DNA of 35,788 nucleotides, from positions 1-35,788 of the forward strand of contig RBZT01000739.1 of NCBI GenBank assembly GCA_003693705.1. Reading direction: 5' to 3'. Both the position numbers and the translations under genes were made by a program. This document shows, one piece after another, positions 21,307-33,515 of this stretch. The stretch's first letter is position 1, and each line of letters begins with the position of its first letter. This DNA is from Polymyxa betae (taxonomy: Eukaryota; Endomyxa; Phytomyxea; Plasmodiophorida; Plasmodiophoridae). The notes under the pieces were generated by a model that was given only the letters and a program-made list of their open reading frames with translations, made no database searches and was not told where the DNA came from.

Positions 21307-24300
21307 ATGAGAATGTTGGGTCCGTAGAAGCGCTCCGAGCCATCGTTATCATATCACTATTATCGACTATCTAGCAGCACGGCTCATCGCTATTGTTGCT
21401 ATCCGAGTCGCAATTGAATTAATCATCGTCGAGTCGAGATCGGTCCACGCTCACCGCCAGACTGGGTCGGAATAGCCTGGCTGCGGCGGCGACAGCCGTC
21501 CCGCTCCAGCCATCGTCGTCGACGGAATCCGACCAGGCGCCATCATTCGGATCCAGCATCTATCTGAGGATCAGCGACCTTATCCAGGACCTCAGTGAAG
21601 CTAATTATGCTTTGGTGTTAGAAGGCGTTGATAATGTAGGACTGCTGTTGTCTCTTTCACAGAGCTCTGTCAGAATGCCAGTTTTCATCACATCACGATG
21701 ACAGATTTGCAACTTCTATTTTCCTATTCGATTCATGATTCTGATTTCGGCTATTAGTTGAGATTAACGTATGGAAAAGACGTTGATTTGTTCCTTCTGA
21801 GGATATATCTCGCCTTGCTGGCAGATTGCAATGGAATCCCAAGGAAGATGCAGCTGCAGGCTGCGAAACTGTTTATCGAGACGAATCGAGACGATGTGAA
21901 CTTTGCTGGTTTGTTTACAACCGCATTCGAGGTGATGGCCTTCTCCCTGGAAAACGTCTTCGTCTAATTTCTCTATTCCAGTCAATCGAAAGCCGAGTCT
22001 GCTCTGATCTATTATCAAGCATTGTTACGAAACTCGACCTTAACGTTGTGACTACGGCGCGCCTGGCGCTGGCGTTGTCGTCGTCCACGACCAATAATGT
22101 CATGAAGCAGGTTCGATATTTGGCATTGCTGCGTATTGCTTTGCTAAGCTCTGTAGGGAATCGAATATCTGAGCACCCATGTGGACGAATTAACCAAAGA
22201 AACCTTCCCCGAACCATTTCTTCACAATCTGTGTTTTTTCTTTCGTTCCACGCTTCTGCTGCCCGAATCCGTTAAAGAGTCATTTTTTAGCAAATTGAGG
22301 TCAGTACGCTACCATTTTGTTCTCAACAATGTTACTCCTACTGGACGCTCTGTTTCATTATCCATTTCGTAACTCTGTTTTAGGCAATCGCATCCGAACA
22401 TCGTGAATTCGTCTGCGTTCATCCCAATATTCAATCCATCCAATCATGATATGACCTCTGTAAGTCCTTTTTTTTTTACATTTCGATACTTGTTTTGACA
22501 AAAAGTTAGGCTCCTCTGTTGGGCTCTTGTGGCGCAACGGTCTCAAAATGCGCATTATCGCAGATGCTTCACGATCAGGGCTACTCTTCGTGCCAATCGA
22601 TTTCACGCTTGAAAGATTTCTTGACGGAATTTTCGCCCATCGACGAAGGCACCGTTGCCGATTGTTTGGCCATGTTCCTGCGAACTGGCGACGGCGAACT
22701 ACCACCGTCTGATGAGACCTTAGCGAGCGCCTTCTCCATGGTCGTTACGCGAGCCTGGAAAGGGCAAGGTCTGTCTCATTGATTGATCGTGTTTGCACTG
22801 TGATACCGATTTGTATGCGTGTAGAGGGTCAAGCTGCCCCATCAGCTCCTGTCGAGGGAAACGTCCTGTCGGACTGGGACTTCGGCCTGTTTTTGACAGC
22901 TGTTAAGGAGGTTGCTCCGCAGCTGGATTTCGGTCGCGTCTTTCGCCTGTTCGATCGCGACGAGTTTCTCATCAAAGTAGTCCTTCTGCTGATTTCGCAG
23001 CCTTTCCCATCATTGACGTTTTTGTCAGGATCAGAAAAGTTTCGAAAAGCTACTGCATATTCATGAGCTCGTCTTTCCAGATTCTGTATTTCCCATTGAA
23101 ATCATTTTTGGTTCGTGGCGGAATCGCGTTGGGCAGCTTTCATTGCTGCGAATGGCGATCGGCTCACCAGGTTTCTGATGCTCGTTTGTTTCGAATCCTC
23201 CTCTAAATTTTTATAGCCATTGATTTCAGCCGCTCTACTCATGTCATGGAACATGTCCCTGGTCTGCCTTCTCTGCCTTCACATCGTCACGGCTATGGGA
23301 TTGGAAATGATGCCTGGAGCTCGCTCGATCTATTGCATACTCTTTTTGATCTGGTTCGTCTATTTGTTCGATCTGAGCTGTATTATGAGGCTGATTTGGG
23401 CAGTCCGATTCGGATCTCTATGGAGCTGTTCGCAATTTGTTCAATGTTCCCATTGAACAGTGTCCCGAATTGCTACTTTGTGCTGCCATTCAAACCAGAC
23501 CTGGATCGACTTTACGCACCGAACTCATCAATATTTTGCTTCCGAAATATTTCCGACAGAACCCGTGCTCTCGTACGTTATTTTCCTCTTATTGTCCATT
23601 CGGTTTCGACTGCTTTTGCCCATATTCGAATATTTTGTCGTCCACCAGTAAAAGGTTTGCACAGATATTGTACTGGGTCACATCTGGCAGCGAGAGCCTT
23701 CCGTTTTGATAGATTTCATGGTACTCATGTACATGGAGGACCGCTCCTTCTTACATCGCATCCTGGATGTCGCGCATGATCTGAAGGATGCTCTCGCTTG
23801 TATTCTGGATGCGAAACCGTTCAACTTCGCCATTGATCTGGCGTGTTTGGCGGCACCGCGCGAGTTTATCAATCTCGACAAGGTAATTTACATTCCGTTT
23901 GGCCGCATTATTGTTTTCAATCATGTTTTAGTGGCTCTCTATGCGCTTAAGTGAATATGGAAACTCGTTCGGGGTTGCTTGTCTGGAATACTTAACCCGG
24001 TCGTTATCTGCTCAGGTAAATTCGTTATTCATCATACATGATTTTCTGATATCGTTCAGCATCCGGTTGCTGCGCCATTCTCTATTGAGATGGCGTCTTC
24101 TTTTATCAACGCTTTGAAAAGCCATATGTCATCTCTAGCTCCGGAGACAGTCGCTCATCTCACAGAGCTTGCGTCAGCGATCCAGCAAGTCGCCGCTATA
24201 TCGGGACAGAAGCCTCCAATATCAACATCTCTGGGACCACCCGCGCTGCCTCATAATCCATCCACAATCAGTGCCAATATCGAAGAAGAAGCGAATTCGT

Positions 24301-27300
24301 TTTTCCAGATGATCTACGATGGAAAAATGTCGATTGCAGACGTTATCAATATGCTGGTATGTGGCTATCCCCTTTAAATTATCATTTGTTTTTCATCTGA
24401 ACCAATACTCATTGGTTTTTGATAGATTCGGTTCAAAAGTCCATCATCGACCAAACGGGAGAAGGATATTTACGTCTGCATGATCCACAACTTGTTCGAC
24501 GAGTACCGCTTTTTCAACAAATATCCCGAAAAGGAACTGCGAATAACGGCGATTCTCTTTGGCACACTAATTCGCCACGATTTAACGACGAGTTTCGACA
24601 CCTCTTTCGCTTTGCGCTATATTTTTGGTACATCGATTCCTTCAAATCGGTTATCCGGTGTATTTATACTGCTTGCAGAGGGACTCCAGAACGCTCCTGG
24701 ATCGAAATTGCATCAATTCGGTTTGTGGGCGCTGGATGAGATTCGGTCTCGTTTGCACGAATGGCCCGATTTCGTCAAAACGCTTGTTGACCTTCCTACG
24801 ATTCAGGATCATGTAGAGCATATTTAATCTTTTTTATCTCATTGTGCTTTTTCAGAAAATTGATTATTTCGGTTTTCCGTGTTCCTGCATACTTATGGTT
24901 TTCGAGCATTCAATATGCGTCTATTTCATGTTAATTTTGGGCTGTGGTTATCCGTCCCTCTTTGTGTTATTCCGCTGATTGAATTCATGCCAAAGGCCGA
25001 TCTGGTTGCGCTGCTGCGCTCAATCGCTGCTCACCCGACACCGGCCGCCAATGCCACGCTGCCGAATGCGCGCGAATCCAGTTCGGCACGACCATCGGAG
25101 CCGTCGCCATCCGGGCCAGCGTCCGTACCCGGCCCGGTCGCAACTGGATCAACGCCTATTGCAGCAACCTCGACACCCTCGGCGACTGCCACTACATCTG
25201 CCAATGCGTCTCTTAAAATCGCCTCGGTTGGCGGTATTGATGCCGTTTTGAAACAGAAGAATTTAGGTTCGCTCAGCAAAGCTTTTGTTTGTTGCGTTGC
25301 TGACATTTTCTCTGCAGTGCTGTTTTCTTCGCTTTCACAAGAACTTGCCGATAAGCTGTCATTCATCGTCAACAATGTCGACATCGTCAATATGAATGCG
25401 AAAGCTGAGGAACTTCGATCGCTATTGACATCCAGCATTTACGGCCCATTCGCTCACTATGTTGTCGTCAAGCGAGTCACCTCCGAGACCAACTTCATCA
25501 AGACGTACGTCAGCCTGGTTGAAACGGTAATACAGCCTGATCTCCTTCAAAATGTTCCGCTTTTTGAAAATGCCTTTCTAGTTGAAGCTTCCTGATTTGA
25601 TTCGTGTGCTTTTGTTGTACACCTACGAGGCCTGCAATGTCCTATTACATTCTCCCACTATCGTCCAATCGTCCCAGGAACGATCGCTGCTCAAGAATCT
25701 GGGGTCCTGGCTCGGCATGCTGACAATCAGACGAAACATACCAGCTCTCGCCAAATACATCAAATTCCCCAAACTCATCATTGACGGGTACAACCAAGGT
25801 TGGTTTCAAACTGGAAACGTTTCACACCTGTTTCAATGATGTAAATTTCTAGGTCGTTTGATCTCTGTGATTCCATTCGTCGCCAAAGTTCTCGAGAGCT
25901 GTTCAGAATCGCGCGTCTTTCGTCCTCCCAACCCGTGGTTGATGTCGCTTGTGTCGCTACTGGCGGAGCTTTATCAACTGGCCGATCTAAAGCTCAACCT
26001 GAAATTCGAAATCGAGGTCCTTTTTCAGAAGATTCAGATCACGTAAGTCGCTTGTCTTTTACAGTTTTGTATCGCTGGCTGATTATCGACGGGCCAGTAT
26101 GTCGGACGTCCCGATTCGCAATTATCTGCCGATCGTGAACCAGGCCCAGAACCTGAACTTCCGTAATCCGTCCGAATTGGCTGCCAGCGAAATTGCCGCC
26201 GGGCTCGCTCCCGCCACTGCCCAATCGCGCCCGGCGGTCACGACGACTTCGCAGCCTGCCGCGCCCTCCGGCCTCGCTCATGAGGCGGGCTCCGCGTCGC
26301 GAACCATTTCAGGTACTCCTGCTGCTTATCATGCTGAAGAGCCGGGTCCTCATGCTCAGGTAAACATTTTCTGCGAATTGTGAACCTTTTCGTCTTTATC
26401 TCACCTTGTTGTGTGAACACTTTCCCGTAAATTTGTGCTTCACAGTTGAGCAAAGATTATTGTTGTGCTTCACATGCAGGAGCGGTTTTGGCGTTGATTT
26501 ATTTGAGGCGGCGTGTTGGGCTGAAACTTGCTCGTAGGGCTATGTAACTATCAATCCGTCCTTGACACTGTTCACGACGAACCCGCGTATGAAGACCTGC
26601 GTGTCGATGGCTGTCGACCGTGCCATTAACGAGATCATCTCTCCTGTCGTCGAACGCAGCGTTCACATTGCATGCATAACCACTCGTGAACTAGTTTGCA
26701 AGGTAAACTTCTGTTTCCGAACCTTACTCTGTGTTAACAATGTTGCAGGATTTTGAAATGGAAGGCGACGAGCTACGAATGCGAAAATCAGCGCACCAAA
26801 TGGTGCAATCGCTAACTTGCTCGTTAGCTCTGGTTACGTGCCGCGAACCTCTTCGCCTCTCAATATCAAATCATTTACGTTCGCTATTGATCGCCAACAA
26901 TGCCGACGCTGCTTTGACAGAACAGGTTTGACATAACATTTTCCATAACATTTCTGCTCGTTGAAATGGTCTCATTCTGGCGTCAGGCTGTTGTTCAGGT
27001 TGCCAATGACAATCTTGATTTCGGCTGTACCATCATTGAGAAGGCGGCATCGGAACGAGCCATGCGCCAGATCGACGAAACGCTCCAAATCGAATATGAT
27101 ATCCGCAGGAAGGCTCGCGAGCATAAACAAATCTATGTCGATGTCGCTTTTGCTCAGGTGCGTCAATGCTCGAATCTTAAATTTTTCGTTTTGTTTTTTA
27201 ACGTAATATTTTGGCGTCGTAATGTTTTCCTCCAGAGCAGCATCAGATTAAATTCTGTTTCAGGGTCGACTAACTCGTTATCCGTCATCTGTGCCCGAGA

Positions 27301-30261
27301 CGTTACGCCCGCGACCTGGCCTTATTACCCTCCAGCTCAATGTGTATGACGAGTTCGGTGTCCCGAAATACCCGCCCAGTTCATCTTCGTTGGCGCCGCC
27401 TTCAGCCACGATTCAGGCCACACTGGATTCACTGTCCACCCTCATCCATCAGTTGCAGAGCGCTGCGACCGCATCTGACAATATCTCTGAAGACCACAAT
27501 GTATTCGATCTTTCAATATTGATGATTGTTCTCTTACTCAGTCTTATTTCAGGCTCGGGCTCTTCTGCTGTCGATCCAACAGATCTTGCAGCAGTCGATT
27601 GAGCATGAAGAAATCGCGCTGCACTTCACCAAATCGGTTTTCGCTTTATATGCCGCACCCAATAACACTCCAGCTCTCATCGAACTTTATCTGAATCTGA
27701 TGAAGGTAAAACGCTTTCTCGGTCTCCTTTTGAGTTGCGCAGTTTGAAACTCTAATCGGAACCGCGAATCAATTAACAATTGCTCGTACAGGTCACCTGC
27801 CACTCGGTTGCCACCGGAGCGAAGCTTGTTACTCTGTGTGTGATCAGTGCCGATGCGCAAACGCCCGGTCCGACTCTGTTTACATTGTCGATTCCATCGA
27901 TGCGCGGCCTGCTTCGTGATGGTCTCGTGATCACTCAGCAGCTCGACTCCCATTATGCCAACCAGTTCTCTTCATCGACAGCGCTCTCTCTGTCCCGTAT
28001 CACATCGCTATGCGCATTGCTGCAGACCTTCATCATCCAGGAACGTATCGTAGCACCTGGCGAATTCCCGCAGACGCTGGAACTGCTGGCCCATCTCTGT
28101 GCCCCTCTGGCTGCTGTTAACCCAGGCCTGCGCGACACCATTCGCGCATTCCTCGATCAGGTTCAATCCAAAGACCATGCGCTGAATTTCAACGTGGACG
28201 ACAAAGTGACCGAGGTCGACAAGGAGGCGTTACCGGCGCCCGAATTGAGCGCCGCCGACGCTCGCGAAACGTACAAAATTCTGTTTAACAAATGGATCTC
28301 GATCTGCGTTTCCCAATCGTCGACGCTGGACGAGGCTTTCCATCAATACCTGACTCTGCTGAAATCTCAGCACATTCTGCAGTCCGAAGCGTCCGTCGAG
28401 GAATTCTGCCGCACTGTCATGGTCGTCGCCATCGAGAAATGCATCGATCAGCTAAAACCGGCCTCGGCCCAGCCAACCCTCAATTATCATCCCATCGATT
28501 CGTTCTGCAAGTTGATCGTCTGCTTGGTGAAGGTAATCAGGCTGCTTTTTTGGCGACATTGGGGTAACCTAAGCGCAGGTTCTTTCAACGACGAACGGTG
28601 GCATGTTCGTGTCGAAGATCAGCCTGCTGACAACTTTCTTCTCCGTCATCGCTGACGTACTGACCCGTGATTTTGAACGCGATCCGGAGCAGTTCGCCCA
28701 GCGGCCTTACTTCCGTCTGATTGTCAATCTCGAACAGGTCTGCTTTTCTTTTTTGTCACTTCTTCCCAACTCAGCCATCAACGATCATCGTTTTCCCTGT
28801 TTTTGTTGTTTGTTTTTGTCTTGACCTTCATTTTTATGTTTTGCTGAAGGACTTGAACGCCAACGATCCCGAGCTGGATCCGATCAGTGTTCCGATTTTG
28901 ATGGCCTTCTCTCGGCTGTTCCATGAGATCCGCCCGGCTCTGGTGCCTGGATTCTGCCTATCCTGGCTTGAGCTGGTCTCGCACCGGACCTTCATGCCTC
29001 GTCTGCTTCAATCCAAGACGCACAATCTCATGCAGATCTTCAAATCACTTTTGGTCGACCTGCTATCGTTTATGCAGGTTCGTTTTAGTGCCATCAGTTA
29101 TAACATCAACTGAATCTTGGCTGCCAGATCTACTTACGTACCCCGTATTTGACCGAAGCAATTCGTTCATTGTACAAAGGTTCATTGCGAATCTTCCTGG
29201 TCCTGTTGCATGATTTCCCCGAGTTCCTCTGCTCCTATCATTTCTCGTTCTGCGATGTGATTCCGCCCTCGTGCGTCCAGCTGCGTAATCTGATTCTTTC
29301 CGCCTTCCCGCGTCACATGCGTCTCCCCGATCCTTTCTTACCGAACTTGAAGGTAAATAATCTTATTGACGTTCTTTGGAAGCATCTTGCTGAATTGCAT
29401 TAGGTTGATGCTTTACCGGAAGTGAAAGAGCCTCCGGTGATCCTATCTGATGTGTGTGCCACTCTGGTCCATTCGGGTCTCTTGACCGAAATCGATCAGT
29501 TCATGGCACTTCATCACCGCCCGGATTCGTTCTTTGCCGATCTACATGCCAAACTACTTCGGCCAAAGCACGAAATCGCCGCCGCCGGTACCATCTACAA
29601 CGTTCAGTTGATTAACTCAATTGTGTTATACGTCGGTCAGAAGGGCATCCACAGCTCGACGGTAAAATCATTTTGATGTTTTAGTTTGCATTGCTATATC
29701 GGGAGTTTTATTTGCTCTCAACAAAATCTGTTGGCCTTTCATTTAACTTGAAATTAGGCGCTCACTGACAATGGCTGTTCCGCAAATACAGCAGCGATGG
29801 AAATTTTCCAAACGTTGACATCACAGCTGGATGAAGAAGGCAGATTTTACTTTTTAAATGCGATCGCCAACCAGCTCCGCTATCCTAACAATCATACACA
29901 TTACTTCAGCTGTGTCTTGTTGTTCCTGTTTGTCGAGGCTAAGAGCGATATCATTCAAGAACAGATCACAAGAGTGCTTTTGGAGCGATTGATTGTGCAT
30001 CGGCCGCATCCCTGGGGTCTTCTAATAACGTTCATCGAGTTGATTAAGAACCCGGTGTATAATTTCTGGAACCATCATTTCACTTACTGCGCTCCAGAGA
30101 TTGAAAGGTTTGTCTTTTTTTTTATATTCGTAGCATTTTTTTTAAACGAGGTTTCCTCCAGGCTGTTTCAGTCGGTGGCACATAGCTGCATGCAATCGGT
30201 TCCTGGAGCGCCTTCACAGCAGGTGCCCTCCCCCGAGGATCCGCTTCTGAACGCAGTATGA
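21307..30261 (+). CDS. CNOT1: CCR4-NOT complex scaffold subunit 1
   Basis: A gene of more than 30 exons encoding about 2,200 residues (human about 2,376). It is the scaffold of the CCR4-NOT complex, which shortens mRNA poly(A) tails. From exon 21758-21931 onward nearly all junctions are in phase; examples are 22510-22768, 23665-23882, 24060-24356, 27792-28532, 28850-29077, 29128-29352, 29404-29661, 29758-30107 and 30162-30261. Landmarks in order: N-terminal HEAT-like repeats ([26 protein letters not shown]); MIF4G region that docks CAF1 ([19 protein letters not shown]); an Ala/Ser/Pro linker; [11 protein letters not shown] and [12 protein letters not shown]; the CNOT9-binding region ([30 protein letters not shown]); and the Not1 C-terminal domain ([48 protein letters not shown]). 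The 5' end is tentative (ATG 21307, 13-nt exon, acceptor 21438), as is the junction at 24898-24995. Confidence 0.93.
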
Positions 30262-30908
30262 CGTCAATAATATTATATCCGTCCCTGTACAGAACGAGGA
30301 CAGAATCGGGAAGCGCTCAATGCCTGATGTCCCATATCTAAATCCAACGTGTTGTTTCGTCTTCAATTATCTATGTTAACAATATAGTTCAGCGCCTTTT
30401 TACTATGCTGCCTCTGTTTGTTGTCCAAAATATCCGGATTCCCTAGTACTCCCATTTAAAATAGATTCTGAATTCTGAGCAAATCGAATCCTGAGGCCGA
30501 TACGTTGGCAAATCTTCAGGATTGACCTGGTTTTGCCAATAACAGTTTCTTTTTTGACAATCCTTTATCAAAGGGTTGTGCTCCTTTTACTTTCCGGAAA
30601 AACAGCTAAAATGTGTCAGGCAACGAAAGACTGAATTTTTAAACCTCCAACTAGAAACGAAATCGAGGCGCCAAAAGGTACCGTAAATAAGTGGGCTGCC
30701 AACCCAATCGATATCCACTCTGTCAATGTTCCATATAAAGCAAATCTATACCTCAGCGCAAAGCCCATAAATTCATGTGGCCAAACTCGTACAGTTTCAT
30801 TCTAAATAAACCAAGTTCATGCTGAGTGTTCCATTACTTTTATAGAAAGATAGCTTGTAGATTTGGTCGCTGCAAAAACAGTCTGACGACGACGACAACA
30901 GAGAGTTA
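30262..30908. other. Intergenic region downstream of CNOT1
   Basis: About 650 AT-rich bases with T-runs and no frame I can support on either strand. It presumably holds the CNOT1 3' UTR and end signals. Confidence 0.45.
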
Positions 30909-31119
30909 ATGGAAAGTAGCCGCTGGCATCGTCGGCACCCTGCTGCTACTTTGGGTCCGCAACGATGATATTTAGCATCATGATCCCGACCATGGCCAAA
31001 AAGGCTGTAACGAAGATTTTGTGCGAAATATTCCGTCAAACGATTCCGATGACAACCCTATCCCTGCCTGGATCTTGGATGGAGCTTCTTGGTTGATTCA
31101 CCATATGAGTCATGACTGA
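30909..31119 (+). pseudogene. Possible relic of a His-rich secreted gene
   Basis: One phase reads a signal-peptide-like core (KVAAGIVGTLLLLWV), then acidic residues, an in-frame TAG at 30973-30975, then HHDPDHGQKGCNEDF and an acidic stretch (NDSDDNP) ending IHHMSHD before a TGA at 31117. The ATG at 30909 is one base out of phase with this reading; one base fewer would join it to the signal peptide. This resembles the neighbouring His/Asp-rich family in layout, but is short, carries two disablements, and could be chance. It lies 170 bases upstream of an intact family member, consistent with a decayed tandem copy. Confidence 0.3.
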
Positions 31120-31286
31120 ACATTTTGAGTCAATCGTTTCAGACACGCTTCGGCTCCCAGCCGATGACTCAGGCGTCGAGCTCCATCTTGTGTGGATATG
31201 ATGGCCACCTTAATTCATTCATATAATCAGTTAGTTTTCTCGAACGCTCTATTTTAAAGTCGAACGACACTCACCTATCGAAAGCA

Positions 31287-31703
31287 ATGAAGACCACTTC
31301 GATCCTCGCCTCGATTGCCCTGCTGTTGGCCGCCCCTGTCCAAATTCAGGCTGGTGATGCCGCTATCGACGTTCTGAACGGTGATGGTCACGTCGATAAC
31401 GTCGCCGACATCCGCGGTCTTCATGGATTTGACGGTCACCATGGCGATCACGATGGCTTCCATGGACACGGACACGATGAACACGGTCACGGCCACGGCC
31501 ACGGCGACCACGGCGACTTCGACCACGGCCACGGCGACCACGGCGACTTCGACCACGGCCACCGCGACTTCGAACACCTCGGCCATGACTTCGAGGACTG
31601 GCAAGATGACGACCACTTCATGGCTCATGGTCACGACGTTCCCCACGGATACGATGGATTTGAGCACATCCAGCACGAAGACGGCCACCACTGGGATCAC
31701 TAA
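31287..31703 (+). CDS. Secreted His/Gly/Asp-rich protein B
   Basis: A single exon of 138 residues. It starts with a clear signal peptide (MKTTSILASIALLLAAPVQ, cleavage near QAG). The mature chain is dominated by His, Gly and Asp: GHGHDEHGHGHGHGDHG, then GDFDHGHGDHG repeats, and an end HIQHEDGHHWDH. It includes a perfect 30-bp tandem duplication. The composition suggests extracellular binding of zinc, copper or similar ions, or a hydrated matrix; this is inference, as no catalytic or named domain is present. It contains no cysteine. A poly(A)-like AATAAA follows the stop at 31728. It is probably related to the genes at 9918 (minus) and 34181, though intronless. It faces a minus-strand gene whose stop is only about 85 bases away. 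Confidence 0.85.
   Translation: MKTTSILASIALLLAAPVQIQAGDAAIDVLNGDGHVDNVADIRGLHGFDGHHGDHDGFHGHGHDEHGHGHGHGDHGDFDHGHGDHGDFDHGHRDFEHLGHDFEDWQDDDHFMAHGHDVPHGYDGFEHIQHEDGHHWDH
31503..31562 (+). repeat. 30-bp perfect tandem duplication
   Basis: Two identical 30-base units (31503-31532 and 31533-31562) encode GDHGDFDHGH twice. Being in frame, the duplication simply lengthens the His/Asp-rich chain, showing recent growth of this low-complexity gene by slippage or unequal exchange. Confidence 0.9.
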
Positions 31704-31727
31704 ACGCGTCCACACATTGCCTTTCCT

Positions 31728-31733
31728 AATAAA
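31728..31733 (+). promoter_or_regulatory. Poly(A) signal AATAAA
   Basis: AATAAA lies about 25 bases after the stop codon of the His-rich gene at 31287-31703. Its position fits a polyadenylation signal, and the opposite-strand gene ends only 55 bases further on. Confidence 0.4.
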
Positions 31734-31787
31734 CGTAAACAGTATTGGCTGCATATCTTGTCTGTCTTTCTCGATATTCGAATCTCA

Positions 31788-32711
31788 TTACAGATCGGCT
31801 TCGCTGAGATACGGCGCCAGCAATGCATACCAGTTCAGAAGGTACCATCGCCCTGAAGAAGTGTCAAAGGCGATCGTTCAGTGAAATGTCCTGTGTCATA
31901 CCTTCCGAATGACGTAATTCCACCATGATCGGTAGATGATCGGTCGGCATTGTTTCGGTTGGCTCGCGCCATTGCGACCTGGACATCAACACGAACAGTG
32001 ACCGTTGCTGCTGCGTGGCCGTCGTCAGATTACGTCGCGACCCGGTGCGCTCCAGGCGATCGGTGACTCGCGGACGCTGCTGGCGCTCGGCTTCAACAAG
32101 CTCGGCGAACAGACTCGAGTCGCCACAGAAGCTGTCCAGGCGAATTTCGATTTTCACGCCCGTAGCGTCTTCTTTGAAATACGAACGAATTCGTTCGGGT
32201 CGGCCCTGAACCCGAAATCGAATTCGTGATTCTTAAATACAACTAGTTTCGATTCATACATAGAGATGGCGAATTAGAAACTCGTGCTCAGCAGGGCGTA
32301 GACGATTGCCCCCATCTGGGCCGGGTTCGAAGAACGACGGGTGCAGACAATGTGGCAGCATGGTAAGGCCGGCGACGGGCGATTCAGCAAGACGTTGCAG
32401 GGCTAGGCAGGCCATGAGGACAGCGCCGTCCGGGGATCGTGACCGTTTCTGGCAAACATGTGGGAATTCGTCAACGTCAGGGACGGCAGGGATCTCGGCC
32501 AGCAATGTCACCTGGGCCGTGTTGCAAGGACGGGCCGGCGACGCCGACCTCTGTAATCGTGGAGGCATTGCTTACGATGTAATGTTACAGAGCAGCCATC
32601 ATCACCTACAAAGAGAAGCTCCAGTATAGGACGCAACCCGATCAATTTCGAACTTTTTTTATTCGAAAAATGAAACTGTTGGAATCTCTTCGATATCGAC
32701 GCAGGTGACAT
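31788..32711 (-). CDS. Unrecognised protein, four exons
   Basis: Minus-strand exons 32711-32610, 32550-32260, 32205-31902 and 31852-31788 (introns 59, 54 and 49 nt) give 253 residues; all phases agree and the reading frame ends in TAA. I do not recognise the family. Visible features: a basic, Ser/Lys-rich N-terminus; AVLMACLALQRLAES helix; the basic segment RPERIRSYFKED followed by VKIEIRLDSFCGDS; a Gln/Arg-rich part; then LFVLMSRSQW, HLPIMVELRH and a C-terminal aromatic helix WYLLNWYALLAPYLSEADL. There is no signal peptide or TM helix, so it is likely cytosolic or nuclear. Evenly distributed hydrophobic and charged residues suggest a folded, conserved protein, unlike its low-complexity neighbours. 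Without the last intron the frame would stop at 31864 instead, but the spliced C-terminus reads better. Confidence 0.6.
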
Positions 32712-33059
32712 TCTTGGTGATGGTCGTGAAGATTCAGCGCGCCGTTCGATGAGTCAAGCGGGTTTGAAGGCGTCAAAAGCTCCAGCAAACCATTTCCGAT
32801 TTGAAGATGTTATCTAACCACAATACTTACCTGTTTGAGATAACACTCATATAGAGGCGATGATAATGATGTCATCAGTGGCGAGCGCTGATCATGGTGA
32901 CTGCCACCGCCAGCATCACGATCGTTGGGCAAGCTCTACTGCGGTGCTGTGCTCATCTCACAAGCGTTAAGTTCGACTTAACGATACACTGTATTAAACC
33001 CAACGTTCTGGTAAGAGACCTATCGTCAGTTCCCATCTTCATATCGACCTGCTTCACAG
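32712..33059. other. Divergent promoter region
   Basis: About 350 bases between the minus-strand unrecognised gene and the netrin-like gene; both start sites face outward. A possible short open frame (32894 onwards) runs into the next gene in another phase and shows no domain. I see no distinctive regulatory motif. Confidence 0.4.
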
Positions 33060-33515
33060 ATGTCGTCTGTTGTATTGACGTGCTCTCTAATGGCGCTCAT
33101 GCTGGTGGTTGGGCTCTTCGCCTGTCCGGGGCCGAAAGAGGAGTTTTACATGCGGGCGTTGAAAGATCGCCACGTGATCCAAGGCACGGTTGTTTCCAAA
33201 AACATAACCAATATCCAAGCTGCAGGCCAGGGCGTTGTTGAAGTCATTTACACTATTAAAGTCACGGAATCGTACAAAGGCGACCTCGAGCAAGGCAGCG
33301 TTGTCAATGTTACTTCGAACTCAGCAGATCGGACGTGTGGTCGTGATCTGGAGGCGAATACTGGAGAACACTTTCTACTCGGCATCGATGAGTCAGAGTG
33401 GGGATATTCAACCTACCAGAATAACCTGTTCAGGCATTTGAATGAGGTGACAACTGCAGAAGATCTTCTTCTTGCGGAGTACAAAAGACAGAAGGAACAG
33501 GCCCTGTCTAGTTGA
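33060..33515 (+). CDS. Secreted netrin/TIMP-like (NTR) domain protein
   Basis: An intronless gene of 151 residues. The N-terminus is a signal peptide (SLMALMLVVGLFA) cut so that the mature chain starts at or near CPGP, echoing TIMPs, whose N-terminal Cys follows cleavage. The body has NTR/OB-fold pattern: VIQGTVVSKN, then VIYTIKVTESYKGDLEQGS (family: YTVxVxxVFKG), VVNVTSNSADRTCG with the second conserved Cys, and GEHFLLGID (family: GxxYLL). A helical tail (EDLLLAEYKRQKEQ) closes it. Only a few cysteines are present, so the disulphide set is reduced compared with animal TIMPs. NTR domains bind or inhibit extracellular proteases and other ligands; whether this one acts on the neighbouring subtilisins is unknown. 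Confidence 0.68.
   Translation: MSSVVLTCSLMALMLVVGLFACPGPKEEFYMRALKDRHVIQGTVVSKNITNIQAAGQGVVEVIYTIKVTESYKGDLEQGSVVNVTSNSADRTCGRDLEANTGEHFLLGIDESEWGYSTYQNNLFRHLNEVTTAEDLLLAEYKRQKEQALSS

Noticed and set aside
31275-31754. 159-codon Val-rich minus frame opposite the His-rich gene
   Set aside because: It is the antisense of His/Asp codons (GTG, GTC), a composition artefact.
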